Shown here piece after piece: positions 35,640-48,060 of a stretch of 64,000 nucleotides of DNA. Under the pieces are notes generated by a model, which saw nothing but the letters and a program-made list of their open reading frames with translations, had not been told where the DNA came from and did not search any database. How positions within the stretch are numbered: position 1 is the stretch's first letter; every line of letters begins with the position of its first letter. The position numbers and the translations under genes are program-made. Source of the stretch: Sweltsa coloradensis (Eukaryota > Arthropoda > Insecta > Plecoptera > Chloroperlidae); NCBI GenBank assembly GCA_024449915.1, contig JAMZAV010001457.1, positions 186,001 to 250,000 of the forward strand, read 5' to 3'.

Positions 35640-36420
35640 TCTCGTGACTGTGTCCAATGTATGTATGGATGTATATGTCTGTCTGTCCGGTCCCCCTACG
35701 GCCGAACGACCAATAGATTTTTCCTGAAATTTTAAACAGACATCCGTAACCAGGTAACTGAGAACTGCTAACAAAAAAGAGCACAATCCATTTCGATTTA
35801 AAACCTACAAGTAATAATAAACCGAAAATAGGCCTATCATGTGTAGGAATTCTTATAACGACAATGGTTTCGCTTTGAAAAAATCACTGCCCCTTAGATG
35901 TAACTCGGTTGCAATGGAGGCAGTGGAAAAATATTTTTAATACAGTTTATGCAGTGATCAAAGTGTATGGAAAATTTGCATGTTAAAGGTACCCCCCAAA
36001 TTCCACTGGGAGATTGAGTAAACCTTGCAATCTTTACCATATTTAGTAAAGGTTATGTTTTTCCATAGTATTGTCACAGTTGATGTAGATTAAACTGCGT
36101 TATCATATGCATTTCAAAACATGTTAATATTTTTTTTAAATACAATAAATAAACTACAAAATCTTATCCAAAACGGGATTGAACCCAGTCTCTGACATTC
36201 CGGGTATAAGGGCGCCTTAGCAAACTAGACTGGGGAAACGCCCAAAGGCGTTGATAGACGAGTGAGTGAGCCATGTTTTGAATACCCGGTATCATTCTCC
36301 CGATACTGGGCTAGTTCCAGCCTTAGGTATAGGGGAGGAAAGGAGATGTTCCCCGATACTCAACACGTGGCTCACTCACTTGTCTATCAACGAGTTTTGG
36401 CGTTTCCCTAGATTATTTTA
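35640..36420 (-). mobile_element. Inverted copy of the tRNA-headed repeat plus miniature hairpin element
   Basis: Reverse complement aligns with 30955-31540 (GGATGTCGTTTC... / GACAGACAGAC tail at 35680, tRNA-like head at 36170-36235). Adjacent, 36231-36415 is a ~185-base hairpin whose two ends are GGGAAACGCC...GATAGACGAGTGAGTGAG and its complement. Confidence 0.6.
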
Positions 36421-37381
36421 TACTGTGTATTTATTTTGTGAGAGTTTTTGTTTTATGACACAAATTATTTTTCTTTCGTAGTTTAACAAGCCCTTTGAAT
36501 ACCTCGTAGGACATGGCTTGTGGGACATGGAATATATTTGTTTAATTTTGTGTGTGCTGGTGTGTGTGTTGTGTGTGAATGTGTGCATGTGTGTGGTGCA
36601 TATCCGACGCCCACCTCAAACAAACTGGGGAACCCGCATGACTGGGGAACCGTGAGAGTTAAACAGATTTGGGTCCTGACAAACTATGCAGGAACAGGTT
36701 TTTTGAACTGGCTGTTAGGAAGTGGGGGAGTTTGTGATTGAATACCGGTACAAGTGTACATAAAAATGTTAAGTGTAGACCATGGTAGAGTGAGTGGAGT
36801 TTTTTATTGTATTTTAGTTGTATTGTTTGATGTAATAAAAACATACTTACATGAGTGAACAAGTGGGCCTAGTACTAAAATTTGTACGTAGGCCAAGTCT
36901 TTTATTTTAGTTTTGTTCAATTGACGTGCTTCATAATTTTTTTTGTAATGTGAAAGAAACAAGAAAGACGAAATATATAAATAAAAGTACTTGAGGCTCC
37001 CATTTAATAAAATCTTCAAGTGCAGAGGTATTTTAGTAATGAACCCAAGATCTTTGGACATATCGAGGGATCCAAGTGATATTTGACGCCATTAGTGTTG
37101 CCGGGCGGTGAAACACAAAATCTCATAATCAGGTTTTGATATTAGTCCTTGAAAGAGCGGGGAAGGCAGATGTGAAGTTTGATATAGATAAGTTTCAGCA
37201 TGGAGTCAAGGGGGTGAGATTCTAAGTACTTTATTTCAGACAAGGGGGTACGAGCTGATTCAGAGAGGATACGAGCTACCGGCAAAAATGGCAAATATAA
37301 ATATATATAGTCAGTTGCCGAGCCCACTTCCCCAGCTGCGGCTGTCAGGGGTCGGGCAAGGTTGCGACACTCGTAGTCCGC
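36421..37381. other. 3' flank of zinc-finger copy 2, no gene
   Basis: TG-rich stretch at 36549-36600 ((TG)n-like). No supported ORF. A polyadenylation signal for copy 2 would be expected here on the minus strand; AATAAA occurs on that strand at about 37207, but I cannot assign it. Confidence 0.35.
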
Positions 37382-39205
37382 TCACTTTGGAGTTGTGAAG
37401 CTGTAGTAAATACAGTATGAACCTTTCATACCATATGGAGTACCCAGCCATTGGTTGTTCTTATGAGCGGTAAGGTGACTGCTTTGAGAAAACGTTTTTT
37501 TACATACAGTACAAGAGAATGGGTTTCTCGCCCGTGTGTGTTCTCTGGTGTACGGAAAGGTAATCGCTCCAAAAAAACGTTTTTTTCACATACAGAGCAA
37601 GAGAATGGCTTCTTGCCCTTTCATGTTCTCTTTTGACGTTCAGGTGACAGCTCCGAATAAACTTTTTTTTACATAAAGAACAAGAGAATGGTTTTCGCCC
37701 GTGTGTGTTCTATTGTGTGAGGTAAGGTGACAGCTAAAATAAAACGTTTTGTCACACACAGACAAGAAATCGCTTCTTGCCCGTGTGTTTCTCTGGGGTT
37801 TGATAAGTTTACTGTTCTGAGAAAATGTTTTTCACATACAGAACAAGAAAATGGCTTCTCACGTGTGGTTTTCTCTTGTGGTGTGCGATAAGGTTACTAC
37901 TCTTTAGAAAACGATTTTTTAAAAATACAGAACAAGAGAATGGTTCTTGGGCCCGTGTGGTTCCCTTGGGGTATGATAAGGTCACTGTTCTGAGAATATG
38001 TTTTTTCACATACAGAACAAGAAAATGGCTTCTCACGTGTGTGTTTTCTCTTGTGGTGTGCGATAAGGTTACTACTCTGAGAAAACGATTTTTTACATAC
38101 AGAACAAGAAAAAGGCTTCTTGCCCGTGTGTGTTCTCAGGGTGTGTGGTAAAGGGACTGCTATGGAAAAACGTTTTTTTCACATACAGAACAAGAGAATG
38201 GTTTCTGCCCGTGTTTTTTTCTCTTGTGTACGGTAAGGTAACCTCTTGTAGAGAACGTTTTTTTACATACAGAACAAGAGAATCGCTTCTCCCCCGTGTG
38301 TGTTCTCTCGTGTATGGTTTGGTGGATACTCTGAGAAAAAGTTTTTTTACAAACAGAACAAGAGAATCTTTTCCCTCGCCCATGGTGCGTTCTCATGTGT
38401 GTGGTAAGATGATGCTTTGGAAAAAAACGTGTTTTCACATATAGTACAAGAGAAGGCTTCTCCCCTGTGTGTGTTTCTCTTGTGTATGGTAAGTAACTTC
38501 TTGAAGAAAACATTTTTTCACATACAGAACAAGAGAATCGTTTCTCGCCCATGTGCGTTCTCATGTGTGTGGTAAAAATGACTGCTTTGGAAAAAAAAAC
38601 GTGTTTTCACATATAGTACAAGAGAATGGCTTCTCACCTGTGTGTGTTCTCTTGTGTGGGTAAGGCTAAAGTCATCAAGGAACTTTTTTCACATAAATGA
38701 CAAGAAATTAGATTGTACTCATATTTTTTTTCTTATGTGTAAGAAAGCCAAATCTATCAGAAAAGCTGCTGTACACAGGTCTACATCACAGGAAATATAG
38801 TTCTTTTGTGTGTGGGGACCTGATGTGAACGATTAGACGATACCCCGTAGGGAATTTTGCTCCACATGCATCACAACCATATCTAGTATCTTCTTCATGC
38901 GATCTCTTGTGCGTCAGTAGGAGACAGAGGTCATGAATGTCTCCTCAAAAATCTTACCCCAAAATATCTTAAAGTGGCCGTGTTGTTCCTCGCGTCTTAC
39001 AAGACTAGGAGAATCGGTGAAGCTCTCCTCACGCGGGCTCCACCGAGGAGTGGGGGCGCAAGTGCTGCTTCACGGGGGAAACCTACCACCCGGGTTTGAA
39101 GTGTTACTTGAATTGAACGTTATTTTTTTTCAGAAAGTCCTTTGTTGTTTGCTTCAAGTTTATGCCCGAGTGGGAGGCTGTGACCGGATGGCAACGGCAA
39201 TTTAT
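37382..39205 (-). pseudogene. C2H2 zinc-finger protein, copy 2, zinc-finger exon with many frameshifts
   Basis: The acceptor TTTTTCAG (39206-39213) and the ATAAATTG exon start match copy 1. A Ser/Pro/Glu linker is followed by about 17 C2H2 units. Three N-terminal ones are diverged (first lost its cysteines, then CDACGAKF- and CDVDLC-like), one reads CDLCEKK, and about 14 near-identical units have an [11 protein letters not shown] core with TGEK linkers. Unit starts are spaced 79-89 bases instead of 84, so nearly every unit is out of frame with its neighbour. The longest clean run is 38160-38564. A tail after the last finger ends at a TGA at 37384-37382. An active gene is possible only if the indels are assembly errors; otherwise this is a pseudogene. 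Confidence 0.8.
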
Positions 39206-39785
39206 CTGAAAAATATACACATACCGTATTGACTTGATTAAAGGCCACAATCGAGTAATGGCCTCAACCTTTATTGACCTCCCAAATTTCAAAGATTAGG
39301 ATATAACGATATTACAACTTTGACTATGGCTTCACCGTAATGATCGCACCCTACTTATTGATTTGATCATTTTTTAAATATACCCCAGGCCTATACTCAC
39401 ATAAATAAAAAAACAAATATAAAAACCCCAACAAGATTTACACAAAGTGTAGTTGCTTTGTTTAAGCCAAAACCAAAGAAGTATTTTGCAAAAAACTAGT
39501 ACAGGTACTTTGAACTTTGTTTTCTATACACAGTGAATTCTGTGACTTCTTGTTTGACCAAGGCTACTCAGAAATGACATTTTCAGTAACGTCCACAATC
39601 TCCTAACCATATTTAATGCCAAAACCACCTGGCGAGCAACATACCCAAACTCAAAAATCAGCTTGCTTACAAAACTATTCATGAAAGGAATCCTACAGGC
39701 ATTGATTGCGGCATGCAGTAACACTGGGGTTTAAACTTGTCTTAAGTCAAATCATTTTAGTGGCTTTCTTCTGTACTACTTCAAG
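39206..39785. other. Intron of zinc-finger copy 2
   Basis: 39206-39420 aligns with 570-790 of copy 1. 39430-39785 aligns with 63690-64000 and, at its end, with 5562-5640. No exon resembling the small exon of copy 1 was found between here and 42847. Confidence 0.6.
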
Positions 39786-40058
39786 CAGTGGCGTATCCAG
39801 GGGGGGGGGGTTATGGGGTTGAAACCCCCCCATGCTCTATGTATGTGCCCGTATAAAATAATATATTTATAAAATTAAAATCTAACTCTGATATTGCATG
39901 ATCTAAAACGTGTTTACAGACGTTCAAAACGTCAATACGTGATTTTTTTTTCGCCTCTGGCGAAAAGGCCTCCGGCGGCTGGGGATTTACCTCAGACCCC
40001 GTCATTGTTTGGCCTGTCGACCCCCCCCCTCAATTGTACATTCCTGGATACGCCACTG
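39786..40058. mobile_element. hAT-like miniature element (CAGTGGCGTATCCAGG ends)
   Basis: TIR CAGTGGCGTATCCAGG on both sides. Target duplication ACTTCAAG (39778-39785) versus CCTTCAAG (40059-40066). The pre-insertion sequence is preserved at about 5638-5645 in copy 1 (GTACGCCTTCAAGTTTG). Confidence 0.9.
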
Positions 40059-40545
40059 CCTTCAAGTTTGTACATATCTTGAATAGGCGGGAAACTGTAT
40101 TGTGGGTAGTCTTGGTTAGGCGGGCTACATAACAATGTCAGACCATTAATTAAAACGTGAGTGCTGCTTTTCGAATGTCATTCATGACAAAAATACTGTG
40201 CAATGTTTAGCTGATATGGTAATACGAATGTAAAATATGTATAATGCTCAAAGATCGGTAGGGCTAATAGGTGGACCGCACTCAGGCTCTCGGATAATAA
40301 TAAATTGGATCGCAGGAATATCTTACTTCCACTACGTATTTACTGCTAAAAACCCGGATATAGATCAACGCTTAATTTGTGGTATTACACAGTCATGCAG
40401 AATCACTACCTATTTTTAGAGGGTAGGCTCTGTGGCACATAACCACCTTTATCAAAATCTTAAATTTTTTGCAAACAAAATTGGCCTACAGAGAAATAAT
40501 TATAAGTTACATTGATTGACTTGGTAGCTTTGTTCATTTTCCTTA

Positions 40546-40924
40546 AGAGGATGGATAGTCGCGAAATTAAAACCATGCGAAAATTTCAGTTTTTTTCGTG
40601 ATATCTCGAGAACAATGCAAAATATCTAAAATCTGATTCTAGACCAAATTGTGGTTTTGTTGGAACAATATAATGCAAAAAAATATTGTGATGTGATGGT
40701 AATTTAAATTTTTTATTAGAATTTTTAAATTTAAATTTAAAACTACATCTTAAATAGTACAAACCGTACCGATTATTATATTTGAATATTTTTTTCTTGC
40801 ATTATTTTTCTAACCAAAAACCCCAATTTGGTATAGAATCATTTTTAGATATTTGCATCGTTCTCGAGATATCACGAAAAAAAATGTAATTTGCGTGGTT
40901 TTAATTTGCGACTATCCATCCTCT
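40546..40924. mobile_element. mariner-like palindromic miniature element
   Basis: Ends AGAGGATGGATAGTCGC and GCGACTATCCATCCTCT flanked by TA (40544-40545, 40925-40926). The two halves are near-complete inverted repeats (TCGTGATATCTCGAGAAC and complement) around about 40740. Confidence 0.8.
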
Positions 40925-41174
40925 TAGAGAGGAGTTGCTGAGGCTGGCACGGAGACGAGTTCAGGCGTTAAGCTTTCTGTTTTTTTTCTGAGTAAATGGT
41001 TTATAGCACGTTATCAAATTTCACACAAACATTAATAAACAATAACTCTAAGCTATCCAGTACTTGTATTCCTAAATTAATTAATTGTTTTTGAATTAAA
41101 AATTAGTTAAATCACAGAAATTTACTCTATGCTGGTCAACTTCAGGAATTTATTCCAAGTGTAGGGCCTACAGG

Positions 41175-42306
41175 TAGGGCTGTGCAAATAGTGATTTTTC
41201 AGTTCGAATCGAATATCAAATATTAAAATGCAAAAAGTTCGAATAATATTGAATAATTTTTTCTTTCGAATAGTTTCGAATAATGATTAAAATAACATTA
41301 TTGAACCCTTGAAAATCCCACTCGCACGCTCGCATTTTGCGAGTGACAATTTGGCTCTTGCGAGTAACTTTTATGGACGTGCTTCAAAATATCGTTTTTG
41401 CGAGAATTTGAATCGAGCGCCGATTCATGCCGCCGACTTGTGGCAGTGTGCTGAGTATCCCCCCCCCCCCCCTCCTGCCTAAAACCCCTTGTGCGATCTT
41501 CCAGAGATTATACCGCGTAAAATTACCACAACATCACTTATGTTTTCAATCTGCTAGAAGTCAAAACTTAAAAGCTATCACCCATGGTGATAAATCTTTC
41601 CTTATCTTGTTTACTCTCGTTTGAGCTCCAGTCCCCCGCCCCGAGCCAACGCATCGTGAGTCGGGGGCCTTGACTTGACTATGACAAGTTATGAAGCAGA
41701 TGCAACCGAACAGTGAGTGTTATCTTAACGGCCCGCTGCTGTTCCTCTTTCGGATTATGAAATACTACTTCATGGGAACGTCATTTTTTATAAAAACAGC
41801 ATTACGTCTGAGATTTTACGATAATTGATGAGCGCGTTTCTTCACAGTTAATTAGAACCCCACACGATTTTTTTTTTTACTACGGGTAACCCGCGGGTAA
41901 TGTGGACGGGTCCCGGGTCGTAAAAAAGTCGGGTTTCGTCATCCTATAAACAGCCAGACACATTATTGTAAGACGCGATCGCGAACATAAGTCATTGGGC
42001 ATTTTGTTGATGCGCGCATATGATTTGTACCATCAGTGTTTTTATCTTATCTTATCTGCAAGTGGTTTACGAGTTTTCACGGTATAAATACTGAAGTTTT
42101 TCAGTACGAATTAAGCCCGCTATGTTATCCTAAAACGCACCCAAACGCTCTTTAATAAAACCTGACCTCAAAATTTTTCGCCTGCGGCGCTATTGTTGGG
42201 GGGCTCCGCCCCCAAACCCCCCTGCCTTCCCGCCGAAAGTACCTTCCCGCTAGGAGCGAGTACTAAAAGACGGGTGCGAGTTGATTTGTTACACAATTTT
42301 CAAGGG
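41175..42306. mobile_element. hAT-like left end interrupted by a second TIR element
   Basis: 41175-41304 starts TAGGGCTGTGCAAATA and has TTCGAATA-rich sequence, like one end of a hAT element; its other end was not found. From 41306 to 42306 a nested element has ends CCCTTGAAAAT / ATTTTCAAGGG with ACTCGCAC near both. Its part 42095-42220 is an inverted match to 45545-45650 (GCGCCGCAGGCGAAAATTTT). Confidence 0.5.
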
Positions 42307-42477
42307 TTGATTATAGTGTATTATTTATTGATTGATTATTTAAAAATTTGGCGACATTTCTTGGTCATTTTTAATATTTTTTCTTAGGGCTATATAGCAC
42401 TACGAATGAAGACGACATTCTACATGCATGAACATTTCTGTAAATTACCGGGAGGCCTACCTAATAACCCTTTGCAC

Positions 42478-42695
42478 ACCCCTGTCGGCTGGCAGCTGAC
42501 ATGGGTGTTCTGCACTTTTTGGGCCCAGGGCTACCTCGACAAAAAAAAATTCAAAATGTGTATAATTTTTTTACATTTTTTGTAAATTTGATATAGTATT
42601 TGCCAATATTTCAAGTCTTAAATGGACTTTAAATAGTAGCCCTAAACTGTTCCACCGCCTTCTAAATAATAAGAACAGAATTTGAGGGGAAAGGG
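42478..42695. mobile_element. piggyBac-like miniature element
   Basis: Starts CCCTTTGCACACCC and ends GGGGAAAGGG, followed by TTAA (42696-42699) and preceded by ATAA. The corresponding region of copy 1 near 10660 lacks it. TTAA target and CCCTTTGC end fit piggyBac. Confidence 0.55.
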
Positions 42696-42846
42696 TTAAA
42701 AATTAGGACCAATTGATAAATATTTATGAAAGTAAAAAGAAATTTATGAAAATGATTTCAGCCTAGAAGCATGTATAGAAGAAAGGACTAACAGTGTCAA
42801 GATAAATTAAGAAAAATGAATACGGTAGCACTATGAAGGATATTAC

Positions 42847-44721
42847 CTTTCATCTGAGCAATCAAACTGTCACACCGTCTATTCTCTGCAATCCTATGTG
42901 ACAATCTTGTTGTGTTGTGTTTGACCTTGACAGGTTACATTTCTTGGTCCTTTTTGAACAAGGTAGGTTGTTGTCAGTGGGTGATTGCTGATTCGGGTCG
43001 CTCGATTTTGAGGTCAACGATGCTCTGCCGTTTAGGTAAAGTATCGTGTGACCGTGGCTCGGGAACACTGGTCTCGAAGATAAGTTTCGAGGCAACGCGT
43101 AACTCACTTTGATATGGCGCAATGTTCAATCTTTCAAGACGTACATAACACGGTCGCATCGACAGGTTGACAGTTCAGGATGTACAACTTTGCGATAATG
43201 TACGTAGACGTGATGGATAGGACAAGGATGTTACAATAGGAAGTAAAGATGACTTCACAGTTTGACCAGAATACCGTAGTTCACCACAAGGAGTGTCAGT
43301 AGGCACTTCCGGAAGAGGTAGAGGAATGTTCAGATCAAGTTGAAATGAAGCTGGAATCATTTCTAGACTACAAACAGTAGAGTCGGCTAAGTAATGTTTA
43401 CTTCTTGTTGCTGTAAGGCTGGTTCCTGAAGGCTAGGAGGAGATGAGGCTATCATTTCACTCCGGGAAAAGGCAAATAGGTAGCAACACGGGGTTGTAGT
43501 GTGAAGGTTAGAAATGTCACTTTCACAAGCTTCTTCAATCTTGTACGGAGGTGATTCTAGTTTGAAACATTTTTGCTCTTGCTTCAGAGGGTCAATTTCA
43601 GTTTGGAAGTTTTCCACACTAAATGATTCGTTAACATTGATTACATCTTGGTAAGTGTTTCTCGAAGTGGATCGCTGGGCTCTTGCTTAATCGGAAGGAG
43701 GCCCCGGATGTGTAAGAGAGAGGAATGTCTAGATCAGGTTGGGATGATGCAGGGAAACATTTCAAGCCTGCACACAGAAGTGTGAGCTATAAAAGGTGTA
43801 CTTTCTTGATTCTGTAAGGCTGATTCCTCAAGGCTAGTAGGAGACAAGGCTATCATTTCACTACTGGAAAGGCAAAAAGGTAGCAGCACTGGTTGTGGTG
43901 TGAAGATTAGAAATGTCACTCTCACAAGCTTTTTCAATCTTGTACAGAGGTGATTCTAGTTTGAAAAAATTTTTGGGCTGCTTCAGCGGGTCTTCTCATT
44001 TGGAAGTTTTTCTGGACTAAAGGATTTTGTCTATTTCTGGATCATGAAAAAGAAACATTGTTGAAATTTGTAGTAGGTGTTTCTTGAAGTGGATCGCTGG
44101 GCTCTTGCTTAATCGGAAGCAGTGGCCCCGGATGAGTAAGAGAGAGAAATGTCTAGATCAGGATGGGATGATGCAAGGAGACTTTCTTCGAATCTGCACG
44201 TAGGAGAGTTTGCTATGACATATGAAGGCCTCCTCTGTATGTAGCAATGTCCAATGCCCCAAGACCAGTGGGACATACTGCTATAGGAGTTTTCAGTTCA
44301 GCAATTGCACTAGGTATATTTTGAAGATTAGAAATGTCACTATCACAAGCTTCTTCAATCTTGCACGTAGGTGATTCTACTTTGAATAGTTTTATCTCTT
44401 GCTTCAGTGGGTCTGTCTCAAACTGGAAGTTTTCCGCACAAAATGATATGTCTGTTTCAGGATCGTTTGGAATTGGAAGGAGTGGCCTGGTTGTGTGAGA
44501 ATTGTACGATGGTGTTGGTGACTGCCAAGAAATCTCCGAGGGTAAGTTGACGGATGTAGGGGGATTCGATGCATTCTCCCACGATTCAGTGGTAAACCAT
44601 GCTGGGCCTTGCTGCAGAGGATCATATACGGTAGGCGGTGGTAAGGGGCGCTTCGCGATACTGCTCTCATCAATATACTGGCTGTCCATCACTGATCGAT
44701 GGTCTAATTCATCATTTTTGT
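42847..44721 (-). pseudogene. C2H2 zinc-finger protein, copy 2, N-terminal exon (three SUMO-motif repeats, frameshifted)
   Basis: The acceptor TACTTGTTTCAG (44722-44733) and donor ATGAAAG|GTAATA at 42847 are the same as in copy 1. Likely start ATG at 44689 (MDSQYIDE). The first ~160 codons are intact (to about 44213), then frame is lost repeatedly. Unit 1 has lost its KQE segment by a deletion (LLPIPNDPE). Unit 2 begins near 44125 and unit 3 near 43701. Both later units carry the B-type half (ISNLHTTT...), so the order is A-B-B against A-B-A-B in copy 1. The basic C-terminal part RPCYVRLERLN is still readable at 43159-42974. Function as for copy 1 if expressed. Confidence 0.75.
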
Positions 44722-45465
44722 CTGAAACAAGTAGAATAAGCAAATGGTACAAGTCAGCCTGTCTGACTCACATTAAGTTACACATTTACATGCATTTTAC
44801 ACAAATAGACTTCCCTGGAATAAGTTTCAGTTCAGGATTGACTTTGGAACAAATGGAAATGGGGTGTCCGTGTACGTAACCCTTTCTTAATAACTTTTTC
44901 CGAAATCTGAGTGGATCAAAACATTATTGACCAAACAAATGATATTTCAATATAGTAGATATTTACGTTCATGATACAAACATAACAACACCAAGTTATC
45001 TGCTCCGGTTTGCAACATGATCAATTATCGTTCTGCAGCAGATAACTTTTCACTGTGTTTAATTAAGTTCCTTTGAATCTTCATAGAAAATGTTATATTG
45101 CAATCTTGTAAACCCTCCCCTCCCCCCCGGGGCGGAAGGTTTGAAAGTGGTTTTGATATAACATTTTGATTTTCACTTGTTAGCCATCATGACTTTGGTG
45201 GGTGTACCCACCAGGGGTGACCAAACATTTTTGTCCCAAAATTAAAAATATTTTTCTAGAGCCAATAATATGTGCAAGCTTGAGGTTTGGAATTGTGATA
45301 AAAAATAAAACAAAATATGCCTTTTACTTTTATAGGCCTGTAGGCTGTAAAAATAACAAATAACTAATAAGCAATAACCATATGAGTTATCATCAAGATA
45401 AAATAAAGAGTTGTTTGGGGCACTTCCCACACTTTTTTATGTGAGCAATCATTCTAGTAGCATTG
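44722..45465. other. 5' side of zinc-finger copy 2
   Basis: Presumably intron. The first ~55 bases upstream resemble copy 1 (AATAAGCAAATGGTACAAGTCAGCCT). Beyond that no homology, gene or promoter element recognised. C-rich run at 45115-45130. Confidence 0.4.
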
Positions 45466-45473
45466 TTGGTACA

Positions 45474-46314
45474 CAGTGTTGAATTCAGACTTTTCATCCC
45501 GGGGGGGCTATTTAAGATCCCGGCGGTATTACATAGGGACCAAGCACGGGGGGTTTGGGGGGCTTTGCCCCCCAACAATAGCGCCGCAGGCGAAAATTTT
45601 GAAAATCAGGATTTTAGAGTGCGTTTGGTGCATTTTAGAAAAAACTTGTGGTCTGAACGCAATACCAAAATAATGTAGTTTTTGTGTGTTGAGGACGCTA
45701 AAAGTTCCTAAATATAGACCTACACTAGATTTAACATTCAAACCGCTAGGTGAAAATATTTTTATTTTATTTTTTACCAATCACGGCACGATTTTGTGAA
45801 ATTCGACTAATAGGAAGAAAGTATCAGTTTTTAGCCTAATATACAAGAAAAACTGCGTTTGATCCCTCCTTTTACAGGATGCCTATACGCATTGGTTACC
45901 TGATAATAGTGTTTTCGCATCGAAAAGTACACTGACCATTTAACCAACATACTGCATCAGTGCATCTGTATCAGTCCTACAAGCGCATATCCTCTCAAGG
46001 CGCGACTGTGAGCCAACATACAAAAGAAGACATATTTTGGGAATTTACTAAACAGAAGTCGGAACCCTTTCGAATGACCATACATTTACAAATCTAGTTC
46101 TTGGCCTCGTGAGTTGCCCACACGTTTTTCGTAGGGTCTGCCTATTTGATTACAGTTACAAACATAAACCTTAACAACCTTCAAAGCAATATTATGTTCG
46201 TGCCCTTTCAAAAACGGCAAAGTGACATTATTTGAAAAATGAAGGAATATATAGTGCATGTAGTCAATTTATTCCCGGGGGGCCCCCCTGGGATCATAGC
46301 CGGATTCAACACTG
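45474..46314. mobile_element. hAT-like element (CAGTGTTGAAT ends)
   Basis: TIR CAGTGTTGAATTC / GGATTCAACACTG with G/C-rich subterminal runs (CCCGGGGGGGC, GGGGGGCCCCCCTGGG). Perfect 8-bp target duplication TTGGTACA (45466-45473, 46315-46322). No transposase ORF. Confidence 0.85.
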
Positions 46315-46322
46315 TTGGTACA

Positions 46323-46954
46323 TAGTTGTTCAGCTACAATAGTTAAATATTATTTTGTACCCACTCGGGGTAAAACAATTGTGACCATGAATAAACTCTT
46401 TACCATTGTAGGAACAGGTAACAAGTGGTAGGAAGCAGCTGCAAAGTGTGCAGAAGGTTTATACTGCCAACATAACAAACTCATAAACCCTACAACTCTC
46501 TAAAAGTTTACAAAATCAATCTAGTACCTAATGCAGAAATGCCTGTCATACAAATGTTTCATAATTCCTTGAAATATTTCAATGTACCCTTGAAAGTTTC
46601 ACTTTGAAAGTTTCAAATTGAAAGTTTCAACACTTCGATCTCTAATATGTTCACAGCGAACGTAAGTTACACAATTCCTGTCAGAGGCCTGCATACTTTC
46701 ATTAGGTACAGAATATGCATTAACGTTAATTTAGAATTCAATCATTGTTAAATGGCCGCCGTAGCGAACCTTACAGACTCAGGACGGTAACGATAATTCA
46801 ATTGAGAGCACATACCGTAAGAATAAATTTTAGCAAATCTTACGTTCTGCCGTAAGAATAATTTTTAACAATTCTTACGTTCTGCCGTAAGAATATACAC
46901 AGCAAGAGTTTAATCATTAGGCCTAGGCCTAGCTCCAATCATTATATAGGCCTA
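46323..46954. repeat. Short tandem motifs, no gene
   Basis: About 46590-46635 repeats TTGAAAGTTTCA three to four times. About 46813-46897 alternates CCGTAAGAAT with its complement ATTCTTACG, spaced by GTTCTG, forming potential hairpins. Nothing else recognised. Confidence 0.6.
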
Positions 46955-47603
46955 TAGGGGTAATGTGGGAAATGGGGAACACTTTTTGAATGTTTTCACT
47001 TTGTTAATTAATTTTGTAATTTTGTGGTTAACATTTTTCAACAATTTTTTTTTTCATAGAGTCTGTGGGGGTAGCCAATATCCGGCCTACTGTGGGAATT
47101 ATAAACTTTGTTTTTAAATCCAGAATAAGCGAGGTAATTTTTTTTTTAAATAGGCCCTACGAGTTTGTTCCTCATTACCCTAGCTCTGAGGGTAATGGGG
47201 AACAAGGCTTGTTATAGCCATAGGGTCGTGTTGTAAAATATTCGGGGTAATCAGGAACATAGAGCTTGACGCCACAATTCCATTGCAATTTGCCAAAATA
47301 AAATGTGACAATAAATGGAAATTTTACGGGTAATTGAACAATGAAAAATACTTTATCTGGGAAACAACCCTGGAAACTGGGTGACAATAGTTCAAACTAA
47401 TGACAATGAAAACAAAAAACATTTTGATATTAGCTTTCACTTATTTTTATGGTCATTATGTAAGCAGCTTACATATTATTAGATGAGTCCTTGTACCAAT
47501 AGGTCAGATTTGACCACACTTCCAACTTAAGGTAAAAAGGAACAGAAAAGAGCAATAAAGGTAGAAATGCATAAACATGACTAGAGGCCTCCTTTAAACA
47601 AAG

Positions 47604-47940
47604 TTGATTGATTGATTGATTGAATATTGCTTAACGTCTCATATTTATGCACTTTGGCTAATCGAGACGATGAGTGGTGATAGATGAGGATGAAGTATGA
47701 ACAGAAGGGAGGAGGGGAAATCCGGTATCGGGTAGCCTACTCCTTCCGAAAAGTACCAAGGGGACCAACGGCTTTACGTTCCATCCGACAGGACGGTGTA
47801 ACTTTGACAGTCATATAGGTTCCTCCACTAACCCGGGCTGCCGAGCAGACGTCAAGGAGAACGAAACCGTTACACTAGCTTTTGAACCCTCCATCTGCTC
47901 TAACCAGCGGTATACATGAGTTTCAGGGTAGAGTGGCCAC
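47604..47940 (-). mobile_element. SINE with (CAAT)n tail
   Basis: A (GATT)n run at 47605-47625 is the 3' tail read on the minus strand, next to GACGTTAAGCAATATTC. The body contains CCGTCCTGTCGGATGGAACG and TAAAGCCGTTGGTCCC on that strand, a segment type I recall from SINEs shared by many invertebrates. A short truncated copy is at 31714-31770. Confidence 0.6.
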
Positions 47941-48060
47941 CCACTCTATTCAAACAAAGTGAATTGACAGAAGTCATGAATCAGGCCCACATGCCTGAAT
48001 AATGCTATGGCATAGTGCATTTAGGCCTCTTTCACATCAACTTTAAAGGCAAACTTATAC

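Noticed and set aside
38130..38444. Plus-strand open frames across 37.4-38.5 kb
   Set aside because: They are the antisense of the C2H2 array; the repeated TYRTREW-type translation is the complement of finger codons.
37450..38700. CRISPR-like regularly spaced repeats (~85-bp period)
   Set aside because: The period and sequence are those of C2H2 fingers with TGEK linkers; there are no unique spacers and the genome is eukaryotic.
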